IMG/VR virus record: IMGVR_UViG_3300047554_000303
Coordinates: 1 to 64,000 of that record
Strand: one strand, 5' to 3'
DNA from: a virus
DNA: 64,000 bases
Shown here: one piece after another, positions 32,563 through 38,904 of the stretch
Layout of the letters: the number at the start of each line of letters is the position of its first letter
Numbering within the stretch: the stretch's first letter is position 1
Position numbers and translations under genes: made by a program
Notes under the pieces: generated by a model
What the model saw: the letters and a program-made list of their open reading frames with translations, nothing else
What the model was told of the DNA's origin: nothing
The model's database searches: none

Positions 32563-32630
32563 CACCCCGACTAAGAATCGAACTTAGCAAGACAAGTTTT
32601 GGAGGCTCGTCCGTACCCAGTACTCAAGGC
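32563..32630 (-). tRNA. Compact tRNA-like gene, CCA anticodon (Trp)
   Basis: 68 nt on the minus strand. Acceptor GCCTTGA pairs with TCGGGGT (three G-U pairs); discriminator G73, the Trp identity base; T arm CTAAG-TTCGATT-CTTAG is perfect; anticodon loop C-CTCCAAA-A has U33, CCA and A37 on an ACGAG/CTTGT stem. The D arm is only GTAC-TGG-GTAC. The short D arm makes standard scanners likely to score it low. Confidence 0.55.
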
Positions 32631-32638
32631 GTAGTATG

Positions 32639-32674
32639 ACTCAGGGCCCGACTGTTACGTCTGCGGCCCTGAGT
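32639..32674. ncRNA. Hairpin upstream of the Trp-type tRNA
   Basis: A perfect 10-bp stem, ACTCAGGGCC with GGCCCTGAGT, capped by a 16-nt loop that can pair internally. It may be a processing signal for the adjacent tRNA. Confidence 0.5.
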
Positions 32675-32722
32675 GCTCACATTAGTTAGTGTAGCAAACC
32701 GAGTGGACTAAGTGTGTAGTTT

Positions 32723-32852
32723 CCCACACGCCGTGTTCGGCTTTGCCGTGGGCAGTCAGGCGACGAAACCTGAATTACGCCCTCGTCTAGGCCTGCCCTA
32801 TTCCGATACGCACCTCGGAAAAACAGTGTCAGGTTATCTGCAGTTCGCCTGA
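32723..32852 (-). ncRNA. Candidate structured RNA with four successive stems
   Basis: Successive stems: CCCAC/GTGGG (32723-32752), GGGCAG/CTGCCC (32750-32798, with GACGA/TCGTC inside), CCGA/TCGG (32803-32818) and TCAGG/CCTGA (32829-32852). Lack of coding, dense complementary segments and position in the 3' end of a minus-strand transcript suggest an RNA gene; strand is inferred from the operon. Confidence 0.4.
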
Positions 32853-32919
32853 ACGGATATGTGACCTACACCAAAAGGGGAAAAGGTGTTATCATGGATA
32901 ACCCCGTCGTTCATACCTT

Positions 32920-33018
32920 TTATTTTACTTCTTTATTGTGGCACCTGCAACTGCAAAGTGCAGTACTGCCCTCACCAGGGCAATTCTTGTGGTCGTTCTC
33001 TGAGCACCATCCAAACAT
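32920..33018 (-). CDS. 32-residue Cys-rich (zinc-binding) protein
   Basis: MFGWCSENDHKNCPGEGSTA then LCSCRCHNKEVK: the C...H..C...C.C.CH arrangement recurs in small actinophage proteins. Start taken at ATG 33018 (AAAGG 8 nt upstream); GTG at 33027 is an alternative. Longer readings overlap 33044-33268 and have unnatural composition. Confidence 0.55.
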   Translation of the reverse strand: MFGWCSENDHKNCPGEGSTALCSCRCHNKEVK

Positions 33019-33043
33019 TCCAGTCACCTTTACTCCAGACCAC

Positions 33044-33268
33044 TCACTGGTTCTGGAGCCTCTTGATTTCGTCGTTGATGTAGAAGATGGCTTTTTCAAG
33101 GTCTTGGATGTGGGTGTCTTCATTCTTTATACCTGCCCTCCACAGATACTTCATAGCATTACCGATGTTGTAGTTACGGTGGCGTAGCACCGTAATAGCC
33201 TCTACGCCTGAGGGGTCGCTGGTGTAGTGAGGCGGGTGGTTTACCATGTCAGTCACTTCTGCGCTCAT
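33044..33268 (-). CDS. DUF3310 protein
   Basis: 74 residues. VNHPPHYTSDPSGVEAITVL, NIGNAMKYLWRAGIKNEDTH and DLEKAIFYINDEI are the complete DUF3310 signature (HPxHY, GNAxKYxWRAGxK, DLxKAxxYI), a small helical family common in phages and sometimes labelled nucleotide-kinase-like. ATGA overlap with the upstream gene; an internal GTG or ATG (MVNHPPHY) is a possible start. Confidence 0.85.
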   Translation of the reverse strand: MSAEVTDMVNHPPHYTSDPSGVEAITVLRHRNYNIGNAMKYLWRAGIKNEDTHIQDLEKAIFYINDEIKRLQNQ

Positions 33269-33387
33269 TTGTTAAACGACCACCAAATCAAAGCACGAAC
33301 GGCAAGCCAACCTACGACTAGATAAAGCCAACCGCCATCTAGTGCCCAATCAGTAAACCCAATCATGATGGGTCTCAAGTCAATCAC
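33265..33387 (-). CDS. 40-residue membrane protein
   Basis: GTG start with GGAGAG upstream: IDLRPIMIGFTDWALDGG, then WLYLVVGWLAVRALIWW, one membrane helix. It is linked by GTGA to 33384-33689 and by ATGA to 33044-33268, strong evidence for translation. Confidence 0.65.
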   Translation of the reverse strand: MIDLRPIMIGFTDWALDGGWLYLVVGWLAVRALIWWSFNK

Positions 33388-33689
33388 TTCTGCTCTCCTT
33401 TGATTAGTGCGATTAGCAACCCTAAGTGGTGCGGGGAAGTGCAGAGGTTTTCTGAATGGTGAGAGCCATCTAATACGCAGTTATGTTTCTCTAGCAGCTT
33501 GATAATGCGCTCTTCAGTGCGCTTCTCTGCCTGAATCTCAGCCCTAGCAATTTTGGTCTCAATCATCGCAATTAGTGCGTGGGGTGCATCTAGCAGGTCA
33601 TTAGCCCAGTGCTCAGCGAGAGCCTTATCCTCAGCTTCAGATAGTTCTGCGTATTCGTCTGAGTGCATCCACTCAAGCCACTTGTTCAT
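33384..33689 (-). CDS. Hypothetical protein, EERIIKLLEK family
   Basis: 101 residues, helical: KWLEWMHSDEYAELSEAEDK, IETKIARAEIQAEKRTEERI, IKLLEKHNCVLDGSHHSENL and the end ALIKGEQK. EERIIKLLEK...KGEQK recurs in the early gene 47012-47230, and the 3' end DNA including the ribosome-binding site for the next gene is identical to that one over 18 bp. Confidence 0.65.
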   Translation of the reverse strand: MNKWLEWMHSDEYAELSEAEDKALAEHWANDLLDAPHALIAMIETKIARAEIQAEKRTEERIIKLLEKHNCVLDGSHHSENLCTSPHHLGLLIALIKGEQK

Positions 33690-33697
33690 TCCCGCTC

Positions 33698-33844
33698 CTA
33701 ATCAAAGTCCCAGATGAAATCCTCTGGGTTGCCTACGGTGCGAGTATAGTCAGAGCCTCCGTCAATAGCAATTGCGCGACACCTGCACTCCACGAAGTCG
33801 TGTCGGTGCTGTGAGAAGATGACGTCAAGACATCTGGCGCACAT
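33698..33844 (-). CDS. 48-residue zinc-binding protein of a phage-wide family
   Basis: MCARCLDVIFSQHRHDFVEC, RCRAIAIDGGSDYTRTVGNP, EDFIWDFD. The pattern CxxC..I.S.HRHDF..C.C..I.(V/I)DGG.DY.R..G is shared by small proteins in many phages of Gram-positive hosts. Metal site CX2C and CXC. Function unknown. Confidence 0.75.
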   Translation of the reverse strand: MCARCLDVIFSQHRHDFVECRCRAIAIDGGSDYTRTVGNPEDFIWDFD

Positions 33845-33848
33845 TACC

Positions 33849-34355
33849 TTAGGCCCCGACTTCACTCTTCAGCCTCTCTACGAAAGCGTCTAGTCGCATC
33901 ATGTGCTCTTTGGGGACTACGTACCAGGTGTCGGTAAACCCACGCACATGGTCGAATGTAGTGGTGGTCTGCCAGTGCTCTCGGCTCTCAGGGGGGATAA
34001 CCATAATCTTGCCAGTCTGCTGGCTCACTAGCAGCACAGCCAGGGGCTTCTCTAGCTTCTGCTCCCACCCGCTGACTGTGTCAACAAATGCAGTCTCAAA
34101 AGGGTAGGTGAAAGGATGGTAATGAAAATTGAGTCGTCTGGACTTAACTTCGAAGTGCCCTGAGCCATCTAGCAAGACAACATCGCGGTCGTGCTCAGTG
34201 AACTCTTTGATTTCGGCCTCAGTTTGGGCGACACGCATTTCAGTGGCTTCGCAGGGGATTCCCATAGCGTTTAGCTCTGCTGCAACGTGCTCAGCCCACT
34301 TACTACCTATAGCTAGTTCTTGGAGGAACAGTTCTCGGCGCATTGTAAATGTCAT
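33849..34355 (-). CDS. PD-(D/E)XK-type nuclease-like protein
   Basis: 168 residues. RDVVLLDGSGHFEVKSRRL with D58, E69 and K71 fits the catalytic D-Xn-E-X-K of PD-(D/E)XK enzymes; flanking helix ELAIGSKWAEHVAAELN fits the fold. Possibly a resolvase or repair nuclease. No Shine-Dalgarno sequence; TATAGT lies exactly 6 nt before the ATG, so probably leaderless. Confidence 0.6.
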   Translation of the reverse strand: MTFTMRRELFLQELAIGSKWAEHVAAELNAMGIPCEATEMRVAQTEAEIKEFTEHDRDVVLLDGSGHFEVKSRRLNFHYHPFTYPFETAFVDTVSGWEQKLEKPLAVLLVSQQTGKIMVIPPESREHWQTTTTFDHVRGFTDTWYVVPKEHMMRLDAFVERLKSEVGA

Positions 34356-34367
34356 GCGCCCACTATA
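34356..34367 (-). promoter_or_regulatory. Candidate leaderless -10 box (TATAGT, 6 nt, ATG)
   Basis: TATAGT at 34367-34362 on the minus strand, then GGGCGC and ATG at 34355. Five of six bases match TATAAT. Confidence 0.5.
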
Positions 34368-34370
34368 GCA

Positions 34371-34592
34371 CTATGCCCAGTGAGAAGGGTTTACTGGATT
34401 GCCGTCGTTGTCGTATGCAGCTAGGTCTGGATTCTTAGCAGCCCACTTAGCAGAAGTAGACCATTGAGCTGGGTTGAGGTTCTGGTTACGCTTCGCAGCT
34501 TCTTTACCAGCAGTTGTTCCGAGGGCCGCCAATTTTTTGTCACGCTTACGGATGTTAGAAACCGCTTTACGGTATCGACCTTCAAGACCCAT
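34371..34592 (-). CDS. Small basic hypothetical protein
   Basis: 73 residues from the ATG at 34592 (AAAGAG upstream): MGLEGRYRKAVSNIRKRDKK, AGKEAAKRNQNLNPAQWSTS, KWAAKNPDLAAYDNDGNPVN. Basic N-terminus. Its start is 2 nt after the stop of the 29-residue gene upstream. Confidence 0.6.
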   Translation of the reverse strand: MGLEGRYRKAVSNIRKRDKKLAALGTTAGKEAAKRNQNLNPAQWSTSAKWAAKNPDLAAYDNDGNPVNPSHWA

Positions 34593-34594
34593 GG

Positions 34595-34684
34595 TCACTC
34601 TTTCTCATGTTTGGACTCACAATCCCGTGCCAAAGATTCGACTGGATATGACTTTTTGCAGATTGCACACTGTCCAATATTCAT
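34595..34684 (-). CDS. 29-residue zinc-finger micro-protein
   Basis: MNIGQCAICKKSYPVESLAR, DCESKHEKE. C6, C9, C22 and H26 form a C2CH metal site. No clear ribosome-binding site, but it ends directly before the next start and the metal-binding pattern is unlikely by chance. Confidence 0.45.
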   Translation of the reverse strand: MNIGQCAICKKSYPVESLARDCESKHEKE

Positions 34685-34786
34685 TTGAGTCAATTTTCGC
34701 ACGCAAAAGTCGCTCGTGCGTCTTATTTGCAATTTTTAGCGATTTTGGCGAAAAAGTGGTGTCACAGAAGGCGCGTAGACGGCCTA

Positions 34787-34798
34787 ACTCAATTGAGT
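34787..34798. repeat. Perfect 12-bp palindrome ACTCAATTGAGT
   Basis: Lies in the 210-bp non-coding gap 34685-34894, which otherwise holds only AT-rich sequence and one copy of the TAGGGGCG element at its upper edge. Possible operator. Confidence 0.4.
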
Positions 34799-34894
34799 AT
34801 GAGTGATTGTATTAAAATGGGGTGTAATGCCCTTAAAATCGACTACAGGGCTGATTTAGCCACCCTGAGCCAGGTTAGCGTTAAAACGCCCCTA

Positions 34895-35116
34895 CTATCT
34901 AGCTACTCCGAACATTTCGGGGTCAAAATCGTTGCGCTTCTTGCTTGGAGTGCCAGTTGGGTACGTTTCAGCGAACTGTCTGTCGTCAAGATTGGAGTTA
35001 CGACCGCGGTGCTCAATCAGACGGTACTCCAACTCACCCTTCATGTCAGGAGTTCCGACTAGAGGGTCGTGGTAGTGCTTCTTCTGGTAAGCAGCGTCGA
35101 CGAAGTGGTCAGACAT
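34895..35116 (-). CDS. Hypothetical protein
   Basis: 73 residues, polar: MSDHFVDAAYQKKHYHDPLV, GTPDMKGELEYRLIEHRGRN, SNLDDRQFAETYPTGTPSKK. The GTPDMKGELEYRLIEHRGRN segment resembles the short Arg/Asn/Pro-rich proteins at 51.8-52.1 kb. GGAG lies 9 nt before ATG. Function unknown. Confidence 0.6.
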   Translation of the reverse strand: MSDHFVDAAYQKKHYHDPLVGTPDMKGELEYRLIEHRGRNSNLDDRQFAETYPTGTPSKKRNDFDPEMFGVAR

Positions 35117-35119
35117 TAC

Positions 35120-35404
35120 TTAGTCTCCAAACTGCCAAGAGTTTAAACCTGTGTGTCGGTTGAACTCGGCTCTGCGGTGCTGTGCATCCCCAGCCTCGTA
35201 CACAGGGTACGGAGTGCGTCCTTTTGCTAGCTCACTTTGATTGAAGCGCTTGTTGCTCTTTTGTTCGGCCTTACCACCTTTGGTAGTAGTGTCGTACTTA
35301 ACAATCGCGGCTTTCTTAGCGCCCTGGTTGTTAGCTGAAATCGATGATGTAGAACGAAGCTTCTTATCTGCCTTTTTAAAAGCTGGGCGGTTTGGGTTAG
35401 GCAT
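35120..35404 (-). CDS. Basic hypothetical protein
   Basis: 94 residues, Lys/Arg/Asn-rich: MPNPNRPAFKKADKKLRSTS, KYDTTTKGGKAEQKSNKRFN, YEAGDAQHRRAEFNRHTGLN. Likely nucleic-acid associated from charge alone. TAATG coupling to 35404-35697. Confidence 0.58.
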   Translation of the reverse strand: MPNPNRPAFKKADKKLRSTSSISANNQGAKKAAIVKYDTTTKGGKAEQKSNKRFNQSELAKGRTPYPVYEAGDAQHRRAEFNRHTGLNSWQFGD

Positions 35405-35697
35405 TACTTAGCCTTCTTAGCCTCACGAAGCTGGTTCTTCACGCCTTCAGCTGCTGCACGGCTCTTTAGCTCTTCGTGTGCGCCTAGTAGCCCTACGTGC
35501 TGACGGTTGGTTAGCTCTGGCATAGTGCGGCTCTTGTCGCTCATGCTGTCACCAAGCCCAGCAACGTTGCTAGGAAGGTCGGCCTCACCGTGCTCGCCTG
35601 CGTGCTTCTTGTAAAAAGCAACGGCTGAGTCTACAGGGAGAATATCAGAGTGGTCGATTGAGACTAGGCTGCCTGACTTACGGTCGTGAAATAACAT
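35404..35697 (-). CDS. Hypothetical protein
   Basis: 97 residues: MLFHDRKSGSLVSIDHSDIL, PVDSAVAFYKKHAGEHGEAD, ELTNRQHVGLLGAHEELKSR. Alpha/beta, mixed charge, no known motif. AAGGA before ATG. Confidence 0.58.
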   Translation of the reverse strand: MLFHDRKSGSLVSIDHSDILPVDSAVAFYKKHAGEHGEADLPSNVAGLGDSMSDKSRTMPELTNRQHVGLLGAHEELKSRAAAEGVKNQLREAKKAK

Positions 35698-35706
35698 GGC
35701 GTATCC

Positions 35707-35907
35707 TTACTTGAATTGCTTGGTGTTTAGGGCGCGGTGCTTGCCCTCAGCTTTTTCTTCCTTATGTGCGTCATAGGCTGCGCCAAAAGCACGACCAGCT
35801 AGATAGGTGGCTAGACCTACGCCTGCGCTGTGGGTGACCATAGCTGCACCAGTAGCAGCAACTGCTGCGGGAATGTGTCCAGTAGACGTTAGAAGCTGCT
35901 TCATCAT
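35707..35907 (-). CDS. Small Ala/Gly-rich, weakly hydrophobic protein
   Basis: 66 residues from the ATG pair at 35907; a GTG at 35943 would add 12 residues. A hydrophobic helix PAAVAATGAAMVTHSAGVGL continues to ATYLAGRAFGAAYDAHKEEK, so it may associate with membrane. Upstream is one copy of the TAGGGGCG element. Start uncertain. Confidence 0.5.
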   Translation of the reverse strand: MMKQLLTSTGHIPAAVAATGAAMVTHSAGVGLATYLAGRAFGAAYDAHKEEKAEGKHRALNTKQFK

Positions 35908-35983
35908 GGAACTAGTTTCCCACGCCTCGGCCTTTTTTCGCACGGTAAACTTTTTTTGCCTGCAGGCTACCCCTAAAACGCCC

Positions 35984-36547
35984 CTACACTACGTTATGCG
36001 TGACACTTCGCAGGTAGTTGAAGCAAACTAAGTGCCTGGCGCTGTCCCAACCTGCGTCGTGAGGCTTGTAGTCAGTCAGGTTCATCTTGGCGTAATCAAG
36101 CGCCATCGACTTCCAAGTCTCAAATGACTTGTTGTTTTTACCGTGTAATAGCCATAACATGCCATTTAGGTCTGCCATGCGCCTAGAAAACAGTGAATAG
36201 GTCTTCGGTAGGGTCGCCTTAACAAACGGCATGTCAAAACCAATGATGTTAAACCCTACTGGGATGGTCTTGGCCCTCTTTTTCGGGTTAGCGCCGCGTT
36301 CGATTAGCCACTCGTACAGTATCTCGTCCACCTCATCGGGGTGCAAGGCTCCCTTAAGAGCCTCCTGGGGGATTTTGTGGACTTGGGCGGCCTCTTCTGA
36401 CCACTGCATCTCACCGACAGGGCGAATTAGGTAGTCAATCGTCTCAATACCGTCGGGGCCTTCTACGGATAGCCCAATCTGGATGAGCTTGCCCCCAGTC
36501 TGGAGGTCAGTGGAGCTCATCTCGCCGTCAATACCTACGAATAACAC
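35984..36547 (-). CDS. DEDDh 3'-5' exonuclease (DnaQ/RNase T-like)
   Basis: 187 residues from GTG. Exo I GIDGEMS with D7/E9, Exo II GFNIIGFDMPF with D105, Exo III KPHDAGWDSARH with H163 and D168. Complete DEDDh set on a minimal domain. It could proofread for the phage polymerase, process RNA (oligoribonuclease-like) or degrade host nucleic acid. No ribosome-binding site; TACCCT lies 6 nt before the start codon. Confidence 0.83.
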   Translation of the reverse strand: MLFVGIDGEMSSTDLQTGGKLIQIGLSVEGPDGIETIDYLIRPVGEMQWSEEAAQVHKIPQEALKGALHPDEVDEILYEWLIERGANPKKRAKTIPVGFNIIGFDMPFVKATLPKTYSLFSRRMADLNGMLWLLHGKNNKSFETWKSMALDYAKMNLTDYKPHDAGWDSARHLVCFNYLRSVTHNVV

Positions 36548-36583
36548 CCGACTAGGGTATCAGAATGATAGGGGCGATTTAGA

Positions 36584-36793
36584 TTAAGCCTGAGCTAGGT
36601 GTCCCCAGAGGGCAATAAAGCCTATCTCTGCTGCAGTTGGGTCGTCATACTCGGCAGATAGGTCGTCAATCAGCTCCAAGATACCCTCTTCGCTACCCAG
36701 CTGAACCCTCCACCATAGCTGAATCATGTGGTCGTGGAGCATGTGGGTGCCCTCTTTCTCAACGAATGAGGCGAATACTTGGTCAACTGTCAT
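36584..36793 (-). CDS. Small hypothetical protein, first gene of the minus block
   Basis: 69 residues: MTVDQVFASFVEKEGTHMLH, DHMIQLWWRVQLGSEEGILE, AEYDDPTAAEIGFIALWGHL. Helical, acidic. It faces the divergent early region and lacks a Shine-Dalgarno site. Confidence 0.6.
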   Translation of the reverse strand: MTVDQVFASFVEKEGTHMLHDHMIQLWWRVQLGSEEGILELIDDLSAEYDDPTAAEIGFIALWGHLAQA

Positions 36794-36828
36794 GCGGATA
36801 GCTTACTACAGGGGCGAATCAGGCGCAA
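36794..36828 (-). promoter_or_regulatory. Candidate leaderless promoter of the minus block
   Basis: TTGCGC at 36828-36823, a 17-bp spacer, TAAGCT at 36805-36800, then six bases to the ATG at 36793. Spacing is ideal although both boxes are imperfect; one TAGGGGCG-like element overlaps the spacer. Confidence 0.45.
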
Positions 36829-37291
36829 CCTGCGAATTTCGAAGTGATTAGGGGGGTCAAACCAATGCTTTTCGTTGTTTTAGGCTACTGCCTCAACTGA
36901 AAACCCCTCAACCGTGTGTGAGACCTGGCGCTTACCTGACCGATTTTGCGCCTAACCTTGTCGCTCGTGATAGTTTCGGATTAGCACCGATTCAGTTCGC
37001 TCAGTTGGTGTCCCGTGTAACGCCACCGCCCGCCACGCCTATGCGTGTCGGGTTGCGTGTGAATTGTTCGCAAACACTTGCGTGTGTGTTCTTACGGCAC
37101 ACGCCCACTAACCATGCCCTAATCGCTCTCATGCGTGTTAGGCATTGGGTTACGCCTACTCTACGGGGTATGGCGGTATGTGGGTGTGTGCTGTCCCGTA
37201 TGCCTAGGGGGGCAACCCCCCTAAAACCCCCCTAGGTGTATGGGGCAGACAATCCCGTATGCCCACTAAACACACACAAAAGGAGACATTT
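36829..37291. other. Divergent regulatory gap before the early operon
   Basis: About 460 bp without credible coding. It contains several GCGTGT units (37041-37140), the hairpin-switch element at 37203-37236, and the direct repeat CCCGTATGCC at 37196 and 37254. The early-operon promoter should lie here, but I see no unambiguous -35/-10 pair. Confidence 0.5.
37203..37236 (+). repeat. G6/C6/C6 alternative-hairpin element, copy 1
   Basis: CCTAGGGGGG is followed by two separate C6 partners (37216-37221 and 37227-37232, the second inside CCCCCCTAGG). The G-tract can pair with either, giving two exclusive hairpins. A second copy is at 38024-38056. Confidence 0.65.
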
Positions 37292-37609
37292 ATGTCCGCT
37301 CTACTATCCGCATCGGCTATTGCTTCGGCACTATCCGAGTCACCTGAATACAAGGCACTTGTCCTAGCGTTTGAGGCTAAGGCAGCGAAGGCACTTACCG
37401 AGGAGTTTCAGGTGAAGTCCCTAGGTGTCAAGATGACCCTAGCCCGTATTGCTGTCACCTACCAGGTATACAAGGCAGCACCGAAGGCACTAGGCGAGTC
37501 AGCACGTGCCTACACCGAGTCCGTCTCACGTGAGTGCCTAGCCATCATCAAGGCTAACGGCTACAAGGCAGACTGGAACAGCATCGTAGCCCTAGCCCAG
37601 CACGCATAA
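37292..37609 (+). CDS. Small early protein, first gene of plus block
   Basis: 105 residues from the ATG at 37292 (AAAGGAG 6 nt upstream). Helical, Ala-rich: MSALLSASAIASALSESPEY, KALVLAFEAKAAKALTEEFQ, VYKAAPKALGESARAYTESV, and a final NGYKADWNSIVALAQHA. No recognised family. It stands alone between two hairpins, so it is probably expressed at a level of its own. Confidence 0.65.
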   Translation: MSALLSASAIASALSESPEYKALVLAFEAKAAKALTEEFQVKSLGVKMTLARIAVTYQVYKAAPKALGESARAYTESVSRECLAIIKANGYKADWNSIVALAQHA

Positions 37610-37639
37610 GGCTACTGCCCCACACACAAGTGAGCCTAA

Positions 37640-37668
37640 CCCCCTGTATGACCAGCTCATACGGGGGG
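37640..37668 (+). terminator. Hairpin after first early gene
   Basis: CCCCC-T-GTATGA and TCATAC-G-GGGGG pair around CCAGC with one T-G wobble. GTGGGCTTGCTGTT follows, so there is no proper U-tract; partial terminator or 3' stabiliser. Confidence 0.5.
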
Positions 37669-37768
37669 TGGGCTTGCTGTTATCAGGTGTAAGAGCACTA
37701 CGGGCACCCCCTAGTCCGTAGTGTTCTTAGGCTTGATAGCCCTACACACAGGAGAGAAAGGAAGAACT

Positions 37769-37975
37769 ATGTCCCAAATGTCCCTAACCGAGCAGATTGA
37801 GATGCTCACCCGTCACAGGGAAGAACTTCACCAGATGCTTGTGGGAGAGCATGACCTATCCCTAGAGGAAGTCAACAGGGCACTAGTGTCTATGAGAGCC
37901 CTTACTAGGGCAATACAGGTAAGAGAAGCCCGTATGCCCCTAGCAGCGTGGGAGAAAGAGCTACTAGGTATCTAG
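37769..37975 (+). CDS. Small helical early protein
   Basis: 68 residues from the ATG at 37769 (AAAGGAAG upstream): MSQMSLTEQIEMLTRHREEL, HQMLVGEHDLSLEEVNRALV, SMRALTRAIQVREARMPLAA. Likely helix pair or coiled coil. Flanked on both sides by hairpin elements. Unknown function. Confidence 0.62.
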   Translation: MSQMSLTEQIEMLTRHREELHQMLVGEHDLSLEEVNRALVSMRALTRAIQVREARMPLAAWEKELLGI

Positions 37976-38023
37976 TCTCTCTCTATGTAAGTAACACATA
38001 AGACCTCCCCCATAGCCAAAGAG

Positions 38024-38056
38024 CTAGGGGGGACAAGCCCCCCTAAGACCCCCCAG
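38024..38056 (+). repeat. G6/C6/C6 alternative-hairpin element, copy 2
   Basis: CTAGGGGGG-ACAAG-CCCCCCTAAG-ACCCCCC repeats copy 1 (CTAGGGGGG-CAA-CCCCCCTAAA-ACCCCCC). Located immediately before the main early operon. Confidence 0.65.
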
Positions 38057-38095
38057 TGATAGGGGCGTTCTTAGGACAACCCGAAAGGATAAGCA

Positions 38096-38260
38096 ATGAC
38101 AGTCACAGTCACCATAGTCACAAGGTATGAGATAGACATACCTGAGCTAGATAACAACACCCGTAAGTACATCACCGATAACTATGAAGCAGCAAGCCTG
38201 CCTTACGAGTATCAAGATGCCGAGTATGTAGACGGCAGTATCACCTATGAGGAGAACTAA
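38096..38260 (+). CDS. 54-residue early protein
   Basis: MTVTVTIVTRYEIDIPELDN, NTRKYITDNYEAASLPYEYQ, DAEYVDGSITYEEN. Beta start, acidic. The TVTxxYEIDIPEL...A pattern resembles 42868-43044 and 46424-46618. AAAGGAT before ATG; stop overlaps the next ATG. Confidence 0.6.
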   Translation: MTVTVTIVTRYEIDIPELDNNTRKYITDNYEAASLPYEYQDAEYVDGSITYEEN

Positions 38261-38391
38261 TGACCGTAGATAAGAACGCCGAAGGTGCGTGGCGTGTAAG
38301 TGACATCATCGGTGGCTATCTAGTTACCAAGGTGTACTACGAGTACACCAAGCGTGAAGCAATCAAGCGATTCAAGGAGGAATACAAGTGA
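38260..38391 (+). CDS. 43-residue early protein
   Basis: MTVDKNAEGAWRVSDIIGGY, LVTKVYYEYTKREAIKRFKE, EYK. It starts in a TAATG overlap and ends in a GTGA overlap, so it is almost certainly translated. A YEYTKREAIKRFK helix suggests a small alpha/beta fold. Confidence 0.62.
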   Translation: MTVDKNAEGAWRVSDIIGGYLVTKVYYEYTKREAIKRFKEEYK

Positions 38392-38675
38392 GAGTAAGAG
38401 GCGAGATTCAGTGTGATGCGTGTAGCACATACTGTGACCAAGACCCTATCGCAGTTATGGGAGCCTATTCCATACCTGAGAAGGTGGTAAGCGAGAAGGT
38501 AAAGGCAGAACTTGCGTGGTTCTGGCTATGTAGCGACTGTAAAGAAGACGTTACAGGTATTGAAGATTGGTTTACCCACGAGTATCTAACAAGTGTTCCA
38601 TGCGATGAGTGTGGAGACCCTGGCATGTATGACGAAGACGCAGGTAAGAACCTGTGTGATGACTGCTGGGCATAA
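38388..38675 (+). CDS. Early zinc-binding protein
   Basis: 95 residues from GTG after AAGGAGG. Three CX2C pairs: CDACSTYC, LCSDCKE, and CDECGDPG...CDDCWA, enough for two metal sites. Central AELAWFWLCSDC is hydrophobic. Probably a protein-protein or nucleic-acid adaptor; family not recognised. Confidence 0.65.
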   Translation: MRVRGEIQCDACSTYCDQDPIAVMGAYSIPEKVVSEKVKAELAWFWLCSDCKEDVTGIEDWFTHEYLTSVPCDECGDPGMYDEDAGKNLCDDCWA

Positions 38676-38688
38676 GAAAGGAAAACAA

Positions 38689-38904
38689 ATGAACAAGCTA
38701 TACAAGCGTATTATGAACCGCCTAGCTGATGACCTTATCTCTAAGGCATACCTAGAAGGCTACAACCTAGGGCTAGCAAGAGGGGCGAACAGCGAGCGTA
38801 ACCGCCTAGCTAACAAGCTAGAGAACCTAGAGATTGAGAAGTTCAACAACACAGGTGTAACCCTTGGGTATTACACCGCATTAGAGCTAGTCAAGGAGGA
38901 CTAA
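38689..38904 (+). CDS. 71-residue early protein
   Basis: Start at ATG 38689 with AAAGGAAAA upstream; the longer frame overlaps the Cys-rich gene and is rejected. MNKLYKRIMNRLADDLISKA, YLEGYNLGLARGANSERNRL, ANKLENLEIEKFNNTGVTLG. Helical. Confidence 0.6.
   Translation: MNKLYKRIMNRLADDLISKAYLEGYNLGLARGANSERNRLANKLENLEIEKFNNTGVTLGYYTALELVKED

Larger units (their letters stand above)
32198..32919. other. Non-coding stretch: hsp20 leader, terminator, tRNA and structured RNA
   Basis: About 720 bp without convincing protein coding. It holds, from low to high coordinate, the hsp20 upstream region (with a TATACT box near 32285-32290 on the minus strand and the inverted repeat at 32259-32279), a strong terminator, a short cruciform TGGTTGG/CCAACCA at 32510-32547, a Trp-type tRNA, and a chain of hairpins up to 32852. 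Plus-strand frames across it are not convincing. Confidence 0.6.

Noticed and set aside
32835-32913. 26-codon minus-strand frame after the Cys-rich micro-gene
   Set aside because: Ribosome-binding site too close to ATG and it overlaps the hairpin region.
32861-33187. 108-codon plus-strand frame
   Set aside because: Antisense to the DUF3310 and Cys-rich genes, which have clear signatures on the minus strand.
36918-37235. 105-codon plus-strand frame in the divergent gap
   Set aside because: No ribosome-binding site, unusual composition, and it runs through the hairpin element; regulatory DNA is the better reading.
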